Positions 16,693 through 25,708 are shown, counted from the first letter of the stretch. The stretch is 64,000 bases of DNA from Streptomyces asoensis (GCF_016860545.1 NZ_BNEB01000003.1:2170001-2234000), one strand, 5' to 3'. Numbers and translations are program-made. Notes: generated by a model not told the origin, from the sequence alone.

Positions 16693-19170
16693 ATGACAGG
16701 CGCCGAGGGCGGTGACGGCCGCGACGCGGGGGCGGAACGGCCGTTGCTGCTCGGTGTGCGTCACCACGGGCCGGGTTCGGCGCGGGCGGTACGGGCGGCG
16801 CTGGACGCCGCCCGGCCGCGGGCCGTGCTGATCGAGGGACCGCCCGAGGCCGACGCGCTGATCCCGCTGGCCGCCGACGAGGACATGAGGCCGCCGGTCG
16901 CGCTGCTGGCGCACGCCGTCGACGAGCCCGGCCGTTCGGTCTTCTGGCCGCTGGCCGAGTTCTCGCCCGAGTGGGTCGCGCTGCGCTGGTCCCTGGAGCA
17001 CGGCGTCCCGGCCCGCTTCATCGACCTGCCGGCCACCCACACCCTGGCCTGGGAGAGCGAGGACCCGCAGAGGCGCGCCGGGACCCGGGACACCGGCGGC
17101 GGGCGGGGGACCGAGGGCGAGCCGGGCACCGAGGACCGGCGGGGGGCCGGGGACGGGCACGCGTACGAGGAGCACGAGGAGGGGGCTGTAGCCGGGGACG
17201 GGGTGCGCGGGGATCCGCTCGGCGCACTGGCCGCGATCGCCGGGTACGACGACGCCGAGCGCTGGTGGGAGGACGTCGTCGAGCACCGGTCGGCGGGACC
17301 GAAGGACCCGTTCGCCCCGTTCGCCGCGCTCGAGGAGGCCATGAGCGCGCTGCGGCAGGCCTGCGACAGCGACGCGACAGCGGGCGGCGACCACCGGGAC
17401 CTGGTGCGGGAGGCGTACATGCGCGGCCGGATGCGGCTGGCGCAACGGGAGTTCGGGGCGGACGCGGTCGCCGTGGTGTGCGGGGCGTGGCACGTGCCCG
17501 CACTGCGCCGCAAGTCCTCCGCCGCCGCCGACCGCACGCTGCTCAAGGGGCTGCCCAAGGTCAGGGCCGACATGACCTGGGTGCCGTGGACGCACCGCAG
17601 GCTGGCCCGGGCCGGGGGATACGGGGCGGGCATCGACTCGCCGGGCTGGTACGCCCACCTGTTCGGTGCGCCGGACCGGCCGGTCGAGCGCTGGCTGACG
17701 AAGGTCGCGGTCCTGCTGCGCGCGCAGGACCGGATCGTGTCCTCGGCGCACGTCATCGAGGCGGTCCGGCTCGCCGGGACGCTCGCCGCGCTGCGCGGCC
17801 GGCCGCTGCCCGGGCTGAGCGAGACGACCGACGCCGTGCGCGCGGTGCTGTGCGAGGGCTCGGACGTGCCGCTGGCCCTGATCCACGACCGGCTGGTCGT
17901 CGGGGACGTGCTGGGCGAGGTGCCCGCCACCGCCCCCGCCGTGCCGTTGCAGCGCGACCTCGACCGGCTTCAGCGCCGACTGCGGCTCAGGCCGGAGGCG
18001 GAGGAGCGCGAGCTGGCGCTCGACCTGCGCAAGGAGAACGACGCCGAGCGCAGCAGACTGCTGCACCGGCTGCGGCTGCTGCGCGTCGGCTGGGGCGAGC
18101 CGGCCGCCTCACCCGGCAGCACGGGGACCTTCCGGGAGACCTGGCGGCTGCGGTGGGAGCCGGAACTTGCGGTGCGCACCGCCGAGGCCGGGGTGTGGGG
18201 CACGACGGTCCTCGCCGCGGCCACCGCGAAGGCGGAGGCGGACGCCATCGGCGCGCGCGGCCTCGCGGAGGTGACCGGGCTCGCCGAGCACTGCCTGCGG
18301 GCCGGGCTGCCTGACGCCCTCCCGACGGTGATGCGGGTCCTCGCCGACCGGGCGGCCCTGGACACGGACGTCGGACATCTGGCCAGGGCCCTGCCCGCCC
18401 TCGTCCGTGCGCTCCGGTACGGCGATGTACGCGGCACCGGCACCGGCGCGCTGGCGGAGGTGGCCACGGGTCTCGCCGAACGGATCTTCGTCGGTCTCCC
18501 CCCGGCCTGCGCCTCGCTCGACGCGGACGCCGCCGACGAGATGCGGCGACAGATGGACGCGGTGCACGGCGCGGTGGCGATGCTGGAGGAGACGGCGGCG
18601 CCCCCGGCCGGGGGCGGCGGGCTGCGCGAGCGCTGGCGCGGGGTGCTGCGGGTGCTCGGCGCGCGGGACAGCGTCGCGGGGGTCGTACGGGGGCGGGCGG
18701 TGCGGCTGCTGCTGGACGAGGGGGAGCTGAGCGGGGACGAGGCGGCGCGGCTGATGGGGCTCGCCCTGTCGCGGGGGACCCCGCCGCCGGACGCGGCCGC
18801 CTGGATCGAGGGCTTCGCCGGAGGCGGGGCGGGCAGCGGGCTGCTCCTCGTGCACGACGAACGGCTGCTCGCCCTGGTCGACGGATGGCTCACGGGCGTC
18901 CCGGCGGAGGCGTTCACCGATGTCCTGCCGCTGCTGCGGCGGACGTTCTCGGCGTACGAGGCGGGGGTGCGCAGAACACTCGGCGAACTGGTCCGGCGCG
19001 GCCCTGGCACACCGGGCGACGGGCCGGGCGCCGGCCCGGGGAGACCCGGGTTCGCGGCCGGGCTCGACGCGGGGCGCGCGGACGCCGTCCTGCCGGTGGT
19101 GCGGCTGCTGCTGGGCCTGGATCTCGGCACGACCACCGACGACGACGCACTCACGGGGGTGGGCACATGA
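16693..19170 (+). CDS. DUF5682 family protein
   Basis: About 825 residues, between the MoxR and VWA genes. The conserved N-terminus LLLGVRHHGPGSARAVRAALDAARPRAVLIEGPPEAD is the DUF5682 hallmark and resembles the first strand-loop of TraB/Tiki-type folds, where a histidine/glutamate pair may be catalytic; that likeness is my inference. Further conserved blocks include SVFWPLAEFSPEW, FIDLPATH, VREAYMRGRM and VVCGAWHVPAL. A 50-residue low-complexity insert sits near residue 120. Start uncertain: ATG 16693 is chosen, GTG 16636 is in frame. The stop overlaps the next ATG (ATGA), so translation is coupled to the VWA gene. Confidence 0.82.
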   Translation: MTGAEGGDGRDAGAERPLLLGVRHHGPGSARAVRAALDAARPRAVLIEGPPEADALIPLAADEDMRPPVALLAHAVDEPGRSVFWPLAEFSPEWVALRWSLEHGVPARFIDLPATHTLAWESEDPQRRAGTRDTGGGRGTEGEPGTEDRRGAGDGHAYEEHEEGAVAGDGVRGDPLGALAAIAGYDDAERWWEDVVEHRSAGPKDPFAPFAALEEAMSALRQACDSDATAGGDHRDLVREAYMRGRMRLAQREFGADAVAVVCGAWHVPALRRKSSAAADRTLLKGLPKVRADMTWVPWTHRRLARAGGYGAGIDSPGWYAHLFGAPDRPVERWLTKVAVLLRAQDRIVSSAHVIEAVRLAGTLAALRGRPLPGLSETTDAVRAVLCEGSDVPLALIHDRLVVGDVLGEVPATAPAVPLQRDLDRLQRRLRLRPEAEERELALDLRKENDAERSRLLHRLRLLRVGWGEPAASPGSTGTFRETWRLRWEPELAVRTAEAGVWGTTVLAAATAKAEADAIGARGLAEVTGLAEHCLRAGLPDALPTVMRVLADRAALDTDVGHLARALPALVRALRYGDVRGTGTGALAEVATGLAERIFVGLPPACASLDADAADEMRRQMDAVHGAVAMLEETAAPPAGGGGLRERWRGVLRVLGARDSVAGVVRGRAVRLLLDEGELSGDEAARLMGLALSRGTPPPDAAAWIEGFAGGGAGSGLLLVHDERLLALVDGWLTGVPAEAFTDVLPLLRRTFSAYEAGVRRTLGELVRRGPGTPGDGPGAGPGRPGFAAGLDAGRADAVLPVVRLLLGLDLGTTTDDDALTGVGT

Positions 19171-20585
19171 CGACGACCGGAGCCGGGACCACAGGGGAGA
19201 GGACCGGAGAGGGGACGACCGGGGAGGGGACGGGCGGGGTGACGGCGGCCGTGGCGGCGGCGACCTCGGCGGCGGAGTCTGCGGTGCAGGCGACCCGGGT
19301 GGTGGCGCCCGCGGCGGAAGCGACCGGGGCGGAGGTGATCGGGGCCGAAGAGACCGCGGCCGAGGCGTCCGTGGCGGAGGTGCCAGCGGCCGAGGCGGCC
19401 GTGGCGGAGGCGACCGGGGCCGAGGGGGGTGACGCGGGGCAGGAGCGGCTTCGGCGCTGGCGGCTGGTGCTCGGGGGCGACACGGCGGACGGCACCGGCC
19501 ACGCGCTCTCCGGCCGCGACGCCGCGATGGACGGGGCGCTCACCGCGCTCTACGGGCAGGAGAACGCGGCGCGGAAGGGCGGCCGGGACCGCTCGCGCTC
19601 GGCGGGACTGGGGGCGTCGGCGCCGTCCGTGGCCCGCTGGCTCGGTGACATCCGCACGTACTTCCCCTCCTCCGTCGTGCAGGTCATGCAGCGCGACGCC
19701 ATCGAACGGCTCGGGCTGTCCGCGCTGCTGCTGGAGCCGGAGATGCTGGAGGCGGTGGAGGCCGACGTGCACCTCGTCGGCACGCTGCTCTCGCTCGGCC
19801 AGGCGATGCCCGAGACCACCAGGGAGACGGCCCGGGCCGTGGTCCGCAAGGTCGTCGAGGACCTGGAGAAGCGGCTCGCCGCCCGCACCCGGGCCGCCCT
19901 GACCGGAGCCCTCGACCGCGGCACGCGCGTCACCCGCCCGCGCCACCGTGACATCGACTGGAACCGCACGATCGCCGCCAACCTCCGGCACTACCTGCCC
20001 GAGCACGGGACGCTCGTGCCGGAGCGGCTCGTCGGGTACGGGCGGGCGTCGCGGTCCGTGAAGAAGGAAGTCATCCTCTGCATCGACCAGTCGGGGTCGA
20101 TGGCGCCGTCGGTGGTGTACGCGTCGGTCTTCGGGGCGGTGCTGGCGTCGATGCGGTCGATCAGCACCCGGCTCGTCGTCTTCGACACGACAGTCGCCGA
20201 TCTCACCGACCGGATCGAGGACCCGGTGGACGTCCTGTTCGGTACCCGGCTCGGCGGCGGCACGGACATCAACCGGGCGCTCGCCTACTGCCAGGAGCAG
20301 ATCACCCGGCCCGCGGAGACGGTGGTGGTGCTCATCAGCGACCTCTACGAGGGAGGCATACGCGACGAGATGCTGAAACGCGTCGCGGCGATGAAGGCGT
20401 CCGGCGTGCAGTTCGTCGCGCTGCTCGCGCTGTCGGACGAGGGGGCTCCCGCCTACGACCGGGACCACGCCGCAGCGCTCGCGGCGCTGGGCGCACCGGC
20501 GTTCGCCTGCACACCGGATCTGTTCCCCGAGGTGATGGCGGCGGCGATCGAGAAGCGGCCCCTGCCCGTGCCGGACACCGCCTGA
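19167..20585 (+). CDS. vWA domain protein, partner of MoxR ATPase
   Basis: 472 residues. The first 90 residues are an Ala/Glu/Thr-rich low-complexity segment with repeated ATGAE and VAEV units. The middle is helical (RWLGDIRTYFPSSVVQVMQRDAIERLGL). The C-terminal vWA domain has an intact MIDAS: VILCIDQSGSM (DxSxS), a Thr in GTRLGGGTDINRAL and an Asp in VVLISDLYEGG. Family members are metal-dependent adhesion or scaffold domains that work with MoxR ATPases. Translation is coupled to DUF5682 by an ATGA overlap. Confidence 0.9.
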   Translation: MTTTGAGTTGERTGEGTTGEGTGGVTAAVAAATSAAESAVQATRVVAPAAEATGAEVIGAEETAAEASVAEVPAAEAAVAEATGAEGGDAGQERLRRWRLVLGGDTADGTGHALSGRDAAMDGALTALYGQENAARKGGRDRSRSAGLGASAPSVARWLGDIRTYFPSSVVQVMQRDAIERLGLSALLLEPEMLEAVEADVHLVGTLLSLGQAMPETTRETARAVVRKVVEDLEKRLAARTRAALTGALDRGTRVTRPRHRDIDWNRTIAANLRHYLPEHGTLVPERLVGYGRASRSVKKEVILCIDQSGSMAPSVVYASVFGAVLASMRSISTRLVVFDTTVADLTDRIEDPVDVLFGTRLGGGTDINRALAYCQEQITRPAETVVVLISDLYEGGIRDEMLKRVAAMKASGVQFVALLALSDEGAPAYDRDHAAALAALGAPAFACTPDLFPEVMAAAIEKRPLPVPDTA

Positions 20586-20650
20586 CGCGACGCCGGGCAC
20601 GCATGCGAGGATCGGGGCACGTTGCCGCCGCACGGGAGGAAGCGCCCCCC

Positions 20651-21673
20651 TTGACCTGGCCCACGGCCCTGCCTGCCGCCGCTCTGCGCGTCCTGCGCGG
20701 CGCGGCCGGGCGGCGTGTGCTGCAACTCGGGCTGCTGGTGGCCGGGTTGTTCGCGGCCGGGTTCCTCTGCGGTGAACAGGCGCACGCGGCGGGGGGACCG
20801 CCGGCCCCGGCCACGGCGACCGTACGTCTCCCGCACCCGGCCGCCCCGGCCACCGCCGATCCCGGAGCCGCCGCCGGGCCCCTGGTCACCACCGCGCTCT
20901 CCGGCGTCACCGGGCAGTCGGCCGCCGCGAAGGCTCCCGGTGTCACCGAGCTGTCCGAGGCCACGGGTCCTTCCGGGAGCCGGCCCGGGCCGGCCGAGGT
21001 GACCGACGCGCCGGCCGACGTGCCCCGCCTTTCCGGGCTGCCCGTCCTCTCGGACCTGCCCGACCTCCCGGCGCTGCCCACCCTTCCCGCACCCGCTCTC
21101 CCGAGCCTGCCCGCCCTTCCGAGCCTGCCTGCCCTCCCGACCCTGCCCGCTCTCCCGACCCTGCCCGGCCTTCCCGCTCGGCCCGCGCTTCCGGTTCCGC
21201 CCGTTCTCGCTGAGCTGCCCGCCCTTCCGGTGATTCCGGCGGCGCCCGCGCGGACGCTGCCGGTACCGGTCGTGGGGGCGCCCGGGGGCCGGACGGCTGC
21301 TGCCGGTGCCGACACCGACGTCGTGACGGTGGTGGACGCGGTCGCCGGGACGGAGTCGTACGGGCCGGTCGGCCTCGGCGGCGGGCAGGGCGGCGGGCAC
21401 GCGGCCCGTGACGGCGACCGTGTCGCGCCCGTGCACGTCGGTCAGGCCCGCAGGCAGGTTCCCGGACCGGTGCGCCGAGCCCCCGCCGGTGGCCGCGACG
21501 CCGTGCTGAACGGCGTCCCGGTTCTCGACGGCGGTGTGTCCCGGCACGGCGACGCGCACGCCGTCACCGCGTCTCTCCCCGTGCCGCCGCGGCTGGTCCC
21601 CGGCGGTGCGGTGCGCCGCGACGTGACCGGGACGCGCGACCGGCGTCACGACGTCCCGGTCTTCCCCGGCTAG
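20651..21673 (+). CDS. secreted or anchored protein with LP-repeat region
   Basis: 340 residues from TTG 20651, which has GGAGGAAG upstream; an in-frame ATG at 20603 has none. A hydrophobic N-terminal segment (LQLGLLVAGLFAAGFLCGEQAHAAGG) looks like a signal peptide with cleavage after AHA. Residues 130-190 are proline-rich with repeated LPALPTLP/LPSLPALP units. The rest is low complexity with no recognisable catalytic domain. The repeat resembles that at the N-terminus of the lipase at 9979-10986. Function unknown; a wall-spanning or adhesive role is only a guess. Confidence 0.6.
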   Translation: MTWPTALPAAALRVLRGAAGRRVLQLGLLVAGLFAAGFLCGEQAHAAGGPPAPATATVRLPHPAAPATADPGAAAGPLVTTALSGVTGQSAAAKAPGVTELSEATGPSGSRPGPAEVTDAPADVPRLSGLPVLSDLPDLPALPTLPAPALPSLPALPSLPALPTLPALPTLPGLPARPALPVPPVLAELPALPVIPAAPARTLPVPVVGAPGGRTAAAGADTDVVTVVDAVAGTESYGPVGLGGGQGGGHAARDGDRVAPVHVGQARRQVPGPVRRAPAGGRDAVLNGVPVLDGGVSRHGDAHAVTASLPVPPRLVPGGAVRRDVTGTRDRRHDVPVFPG

Positions 21674-21813
21674 CCACCGCCGGAAACGGCGGCCCGCTGC
21701 GGGCGCCCCTTCCGCCCGAGCCCCGCCACCCCGCCAGGGGTCCCCGGCCCCGCTCCGGCCCGCACCCGCCCCTCCGTCCGCCCCCGTCCCACGCACCGCG
21801 TGCCACTTACGCA

Positions 21814-21860
21814 GTCCCGTGAGCACCGTGCGTCCCGTGAGCACCGTGCGTCCCGTGAAC
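21814..21860. repeat. 18-bp direct repeat, 2.6 copies
   Basis: Unit GTCCCGTGAGCACCGTGC starts at 21814 and 21832, with a partial third copy at 21850. Confidence 0.8.
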
Positions 21861-21937
21861 CGCGCGGGCGCGCACCGCGTCACATGCAGTCCGCCTCGCA
21901 TACTTCGGCAGTGCTTCTCGCACTGACCGGTTGACTC

Positions 21938-22103
21938 CACGAGGCCGTAGGCCCCCGGACGGCCGAAAGCCGTCGGTCCGTCCGGCCGGAGCCTCGTGGC
22001 AGGGGCCGGGCGATTCCCGTCGAGGGAAGGGAATCGTCCGCCCCGAGCCCTGAAGGGGCTGTTCAGAGGGCCCCACCGGGCCAACCCCAACCCGGTGGGG
22101 CCC
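21938..22103. ncRNA. candidate structured non-coding RNA ending in a strong hairpin
   Basis: Four nested or serial stems occur in 166 bp. CCACGAGGC (21938-21946) pairs with GCCTCGTGG (21991-21999) around an inner GGACGG/CCGTCC-type stem; CGATTCCC pairs with GGGAATCG around 22011-22037; AGCCC/GGGCT lies at 22046-22060; and a perfect 13-bp stem GGGCCCCACCGGG (22068-22080) with its complement (22091-22103) ends the series. This density of perfect stems in a gene-free gap suggests an sRNA or a terminated leader. Strand is undecided because no T-tract follows on either side. No Rfam family was recognised. Confidence 0.4.
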
Positions 22104-22163
22104 TTCCCCGTGGCCCTCCTCCCGGCTCACATCCGGCACGGGGTGTCAGTGAGCCCGGCATCA

Positions 22164-22179
22164 TGTGACAGGTATCACC
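22164..22179. promoter_or_regulatory. CRP-like site upstream of sucCD
   Basis: TGTGA-N6-TCACC, one mismatch from the canonical CRP palindrome TGTGA-N6-TCACA. It is centred at 22171.5, about 64 bp before the transcription start inferred from TAACCT (22224-22229). That spacing is compatible with class I activation. Confidence 0.5.
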
Positions 22180-22363
22180 GCTCAGGTGTGACCCTCGATT
22201 TAGGGGCCTCCTGCAAGCAGCGATAACCTGCGAGACGGACATGCCGCGCGCTCGGACACCGTGTGCGCCTCCCTTGTGACAGACACGGTCGGACGTCACG
22301 TTGCCCTCGCGGCACGCCCACGCAGACAACGAACCGCGAGATCACTGATAGGGACGGAAGCGC

Positions 22364-23542
22364 GTGGACCTGTTCGAGTACCAGGCGAGGGACCTCTTCG
22401 CCAAGCACGATGTACCGGTGCTGGCCGGTGAAGTCATCGACACGCCTGAGGCGGCCCGCGCAGCCACCGAGCGTCTCGGTGGCAAGTCCGTCGTCAAGGC
22501 CCAGGTGAAGGTCGGCGGCCGCGGCAAGGCCGGCGGCGTGAAGCTCGCCGCCACGGCCGACGAGGCCGTGGAGCACGCGACCAACATCCTCGGCATGGAC
22601 ATCAAGGGCCACACGGTCCACAAGGTGATGATCGCCGAGACGGCCCCGGAGATCCTGGAGGAGTACTACGTCTCCTTCCTCCTCGACCGTGCCAACCGCA
22701 CCTTCCTCTCCATCGCGTCCGTCGAGGGCGGCATGGAGATCGAGGAGGTGGCGGCCACCCGTCCGGAGGCCGTCGCCAAGACGCCGATCGACGCCAACGA
22801 GGGTGTGACCCCCGAGAAGGCCCGCGAGATCGTCGCGGCCGCGAAGTTCCCGGCTGAGGTCGCGGAGAAGGTCGCCGACGTCCTCGTGACGCTGTGGAAG
22901 ACCTTCATCGAGGAGGACGCCCTCCTCGTCGAGGTCAACCCGCTGGCGAAGGTCGCCTCCGGCGACGTCATCGCCCTCGACGGCAAGGTCTCGCTGGACG
23001 AGAACGCCGAGTTCCGTCAGCCGGGACACGAGGAGTTCGTCGACCACGCGTCGGCGAACCCGCTCGAGGCCGCCGCCAAGGCGAAGAACCTCAACTACGT
23101 CAAGCTCGACGGCGAGGTCGGCATCATCGGCAACGGCGCGGGTCTCGTCATGAGCACCCTGGACGTCGTCGCGTACGCCGGTGAGGCGCACGGTGGGGTC
23201 AAGCCCGCCAACTTCCTCGACATCGGCGGTGGCGCCTCCGCCGCCGTCATGGCGAACGGCCTGGAGATCATCCTCGGCGACCCGGACGTCAAGTCCGTCT
23301 TCGTCAACGTCTTCGGTGGCATCACCGCCTGTGACGAGGTCGCCAACGGCATCGTCCAGGCGCTCCAGCTGCTCGCGGACAAGGGTGAGGAAGTCACCAA
23401 GCCGCTGGTCGTCCGTCTCGACGGCAACAACGCCGAGCTGGGTCGCAAGATCCTCTCCGACGCCAACCACCCGCTGGTCCAGCGCGTGGACACCATGGAC
23501 GGCGCGGCCGACAAGGCCGCCGAGCTCGCGGCTGCGAAGTAA
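22364..23542 (+). CDS. sucC: succinyl-CoA synthetase (ADP-forming), beta subunit
   Basis: 392 residues, standard length. GTG start with GGACGGAAG upstream. It begins MDLFEYQARDLFAKHDVPVLAGEV, followed by the ATP-grasp fold (VVKAQVKVGGRGKAGGVKLA, the nucleotide-binding region) and the C-terminal CoA-ligase domain (GEVGIIGNGAGLVMSTLDVV, FLDIGGGASAA, NVFGGITACDEVANGI). With SucD it converts succinyl-CoA, ADP and phosphate to succinate, CoA and ATP in the TCA cycle. It is cotranscribed with sucD, 21 bp downstream. Codon use is strongly biased to C- and G-ending codons, as expected for a highly expressed gene. Confidence 0.98.
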   Translation: MDLFEYQARDLFAKHDVPVLAGEVIDTPEAARAATERLGGKSVVKAQVKVGGRGKAGGVKLAATADEAVEHATNILGMDIKGHTVHKVMIAETAPEILEEYYVSFLLDRANRTFLSIASVEGGMEIEEVAATRPEAVAKTPIDANEGVTPEKAREIVAAAKFPAEVAEKVADVLVTLWKTFIEEDALLVEVNPLAKVASGDVIALDGKVSLDENAEFRQPGHEEFVDHASANPLEAAAKAKNLNYVKLDGEVGIIGNGAGLVMSTLDVVAYAGEAHGGVKPANFLDIGGGASAAVMANGLEIILGDPDVKSVFVNVFGGITACDEVANGIVQALQLLADKGEEVTKPLVVRLDGNNAELGRKILSDANHPLVQRVDTMDGAADKAAELAAAK

Positions 23543-23563
23543 GGGACGAGGGACTAAACAGCC

Positions 23564-24451
23564 ATGGCTATCTTCCTCAACAAGGACAGCAAGGTCATCG
23601 TCCAGGGCATGACCGGTGCCACGGGCATGAAGCACACCAAGCTCATGCTGGCGGACGGCACCAACATCGTCGGTGGCGTGAACCCCCGCAAGGCGGGCAC
23701 GTCCGTCGACATCGACGGCAACGAGATCCCGGTCTTCGGCACGGTCGCCGAGGCGATCGAGAAGACGGGCGCCAACGTGTCCGTCCTCTTCGTGCCGCCG
23801 GCCTTCGCGAAGGCCGCCGTCGTCGAGGCGATCGACGCCGAGATCCCCCTCGCGGTCGTCATCACCGAGGGCATCGCCGTCCACGACTCGGCCGCGTTCT
23901 ACGCGTACGCCGTGTCCAAGGGCGACAAGACCCGGATCATCGGCCCGAACTGCCCCGGTCTCATCACCCCGGGTCAGTCGAACGCCGGCATCATCCCGGG
24001 CGACATCACCAAGCCGGGCCGCATCGGCCTGGTCTCGAAGTCCGGCACACTGACCTACCAGATGATGTACGAGCTGCGTGACATCGGCTTCTCGTCCGCC
24101 GTCGGTATCGGTGGCGACCCGGTCATCGGCACGACGCACATCGACGCGCTCGCCGCGTTCGAGGCCGACCCCGACACCGACCTGATCGTCATGATCGGCG
24201 AGATCGGCGGCGACGCCGAGGAGCGGGCCGCGGCCTTCATCAAGGAGAACGTGAAGAAGCCGGTCGTCGGCTACGTCGCGGGCTTCACGGCGCCCGAGGG
24301 CAAGACCATGGGCCACGCCGGTGCCATCGTCTCCGGTTCCTCCGGCACCGCCCAGGCGAAGAAGGAGGCCCTCGAGGCCGCCGGCGTCAAGGTCGGCAAG
24401 ACGCCGACCGAGACGGCGAAGCTGGCCCGCGAGATCCTCGCGGCCGGCTGA
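23564..24451 (+). CDS. sucD: succinyl-CoA synthetase, alpha subunit
   Basis: 295 residues. It begins MAIFLNKDSKVIVQGMTGATGMKHTKLML, the CoA-binding Rossmann domain; SKSGTLTYQMMYELRDIG and GIGGDPVIGTTHIDAL are typical SucD blocks. The phosphorylated active-site histidine is in TMGHAGAIVSGSSGTA. It forms the enzyme with SucC. GAGGG lies before the ATG. A strong hairpin follows the stop. Confidence 0.98.
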   Translation: MAIFLNKDSKVIVQGMTGATGMKHTKLMLADGTNIVGGVNPRKAGTSVDIDGNEIPVFGTVAEAIEKTGANVSVLFVPPAFAKAAVVEAIDAEIPLAVVITEGIAVHDSAAFYAYAVSKGDKTRIIGPNCPGLITPGQSNAGIIPGDITKPGRIGLVSKSGTLTYQMMYELRDIGFSSAVGIGGDPVIGTTHIDALAAFEADPDTDLIVMIGEIGGDAEERAAAFIKENVKKPVVGYVAGFTAPEGKTMGHAGAIVSGSSGTAQAKKEALEAAGVKVGKTPTETAKLAREILAAG

Positions 24452-24478
24452 TCCCGGGCCGGCCGGGTGCCGGCAGGT

Positions 24479-24521
24479 CGCCGGTGGGCCCGCTCCCCTC
24501 GTGGGGGCGGGCCCACCGGCG
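24479..24521. terminator. terminator hairpin after sucD
   Basis: A perfect 15-bp stem: CGCCGGTGGGCCCGC (24479-24493) pairs with 24507-24521, 13-nt loop. It is followed by TCTTC. It lies between convergent sucD and the XRE-sigma-like gene and may serve both. Confidence 0.8.
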
Positions 24522-24539
24522 TCTTCGGGCCCGGGCGGC

Positions 24540-25691
24540 TCACCCGGGCAGCGGGATCAGCCGCTGCGGCCCGTGCTGGATCCCGGACCGCAGCTTCGCG
24601 CGCAGTTTCAGCTCCTTGCCCGACAAGGTGCCCGGCGCCGCCCGGCGGGGGACCCCCTGGACCGTCTCCCCGGCGGGGACCGGGGGCTCGTACCGGGTGG
24701 GGGCGGTCCGTACCGTCAGCGCGGTCGCGCCGATGATCGCCACGGTGACCGCGATCGCCGCCCTGGTCCAAAAGCGCGCCCGCCGTTCGCCGCCCGCCCG
24801 TACGGCCGGCGGCCCGGCGGCGCGCAGCCGCTGGGCGGACGCCACCTCCGCCAGCCGCCGGTGCAGCTCCGCGGGCTTCGCCAGCCCGGGCAGGCGCGCC
24901 GCGACCGCCGCGCGGGCGTGCAGCAGCCGGCCGGCCGCCGCGGGGGTGCTCGCCTCCGTCTCGGCCGCGGTCTCCGGGAGGTCGAGGCCGACACCGTCGT
25001 AGAGGAGGAGCGTCCGGCGGTACGGCGCCGGGAGGGTCAGCAGGGTGTCCAGCAGCGCCCGGTCGGACGCGTCGGCCGGGGGCGGCTCCGGGTGGCGGTA
25101 GCGGGGGCGGAACCGGTGCCAGGGGGAGAGCGCGTACTCGTACGCCGTCGCCCGCACCCAGCCCGCCGGATCGGGGTCCACCGCCACCTCGGGCCAGCGC
25201 TGCCAGGCCAGTTGGAAGGCCCGCTCGACCGACTCGCGGGCGAGTTCACGGCGGCCGGAGAGAAGGTAGGTCTGCCGTACGAGGGCGGGGGCGCAGAACG
25301 CGTAGAGCGCGTCGAAGGCCTGAGCGGGGGTCAGGCCGACGGGGGCGGCCGTCGCCGCGGGCGGGGCCGGTTGCTCGTGCGGGGACACCGTCATCCGGGT
25401 GGGAGGCGCCGTCTCCTGGGTGTTCGTCACCTTGTCCGCCTTGACTGTCTTGGCCGCCTTGGCCGCCTTGGCCGTCTTGACTGTCGCGACTGTCCTGGTC
25501 AGTGAGGTCAGCAGATCCGCGTACGCCTCCCGTCCGGGGCCGCGCGGGGTCGTGCGGCCGGACTCCCACGCGCGCACCGTGCCCCGGGTGACACCGATCC
25601 GCCGGGCGACCTGAGCCTGCGTCAACGAGGCCGCCTCGCGCAGGTGTCGGCGTCGCTCCGGGGAGGGGAGCGGGGCAGGGGACCGCGTCAC
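24540..25691 (-). CDS. XRE helix-turn-helix protein fused to an ECF-sigma-like region, with membrane anchor
   Basis: 383 residues from GTG 25691, with AAGAGG six bases upstream. Residues 10-70 are an XRE HTH (LREAASLTQAQVARRIGVTRGTVRAWESGRTTPRG). A linker has AKAAKAAKTVKADK repeats encoded by 9-bp units. Residues 125-270 resemble sigma-70 regions 2 and 4 of ECF factors (FDALYAFCAPALVRQTYLLSGRRELARESVERAFQLAWQRWPEVA; LLTLPAPYRRTLLLYDGVGLDLPETAAETEAS). A single membrane span (AAIAVTVAIIGATALTV) and a short tail complete it. The sigma-like part is probably not a functional sigma factor; this looks like a membrane-tethered regulator. Function unknown. Confidence 0.72.
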   Translation of the reverse strand: MTRSPAPLPSPERRRHLREAASLTQAQVARRIGVTRGTVRAWESGRTTPRGPGREAYADLLTSLTRTVATVKTAKAAKAAKTVKADKVTNTQETAPPTRMTVSPHEQPAPPAATAAPVGLTPAQAFDALYAFCAPALVRQTYLLSGRRELARESVERAFQLAWQRWPEVAVDPDPAGWVRATAYEYALSPWHRFRPRYRHPEPPPADASDRALLDTLLTLPAPYRRTLLLYDGVGLDLPETAAETEASTPAAAGRLLHARAAVAARLPGLAKPAELHRRLAEVASAQRLRAAGPPAVRAGGERRARFWTRAAIAVTVAIIGATALTVRTAPTRYEPPVPAGETVQGVPRRAAPGTLSGKELKLRAKLRSGIQHGPQRLIPLPG

Positions 25692-25708
25692 AGGAGGCCT
25701 CTTCGCCC

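Larger units (their letters stand above)
21674..22363. other. 690-bp intergenic region upstream of sucC
   Basis: No supportable coding gene. In order it holds a short direct repeat (21814-21860), a strongly structured stretch ending in a 13-bp GC hairpin (21938-22103), a CRP-like site (22164-22179) and a sucC promoter candidate (-10 TAACCT at 22224-22229). Confidence 0.6.

Noticed and set aside
16550..16695. Small gene starting at the GTG that overlaps the MoxR stop
   Set aside because: The frame ends after 48 codons with no ribosome site or recognisable content; probably only the 5' approach to the DUF5682 gene.
22144..22166. A third PafBC-like site upstream of sucC (GTGTCAGTG)
   Set aside because: First base differs, and the sequence 8 nt downstream (ATCATG) is not a -10 box.
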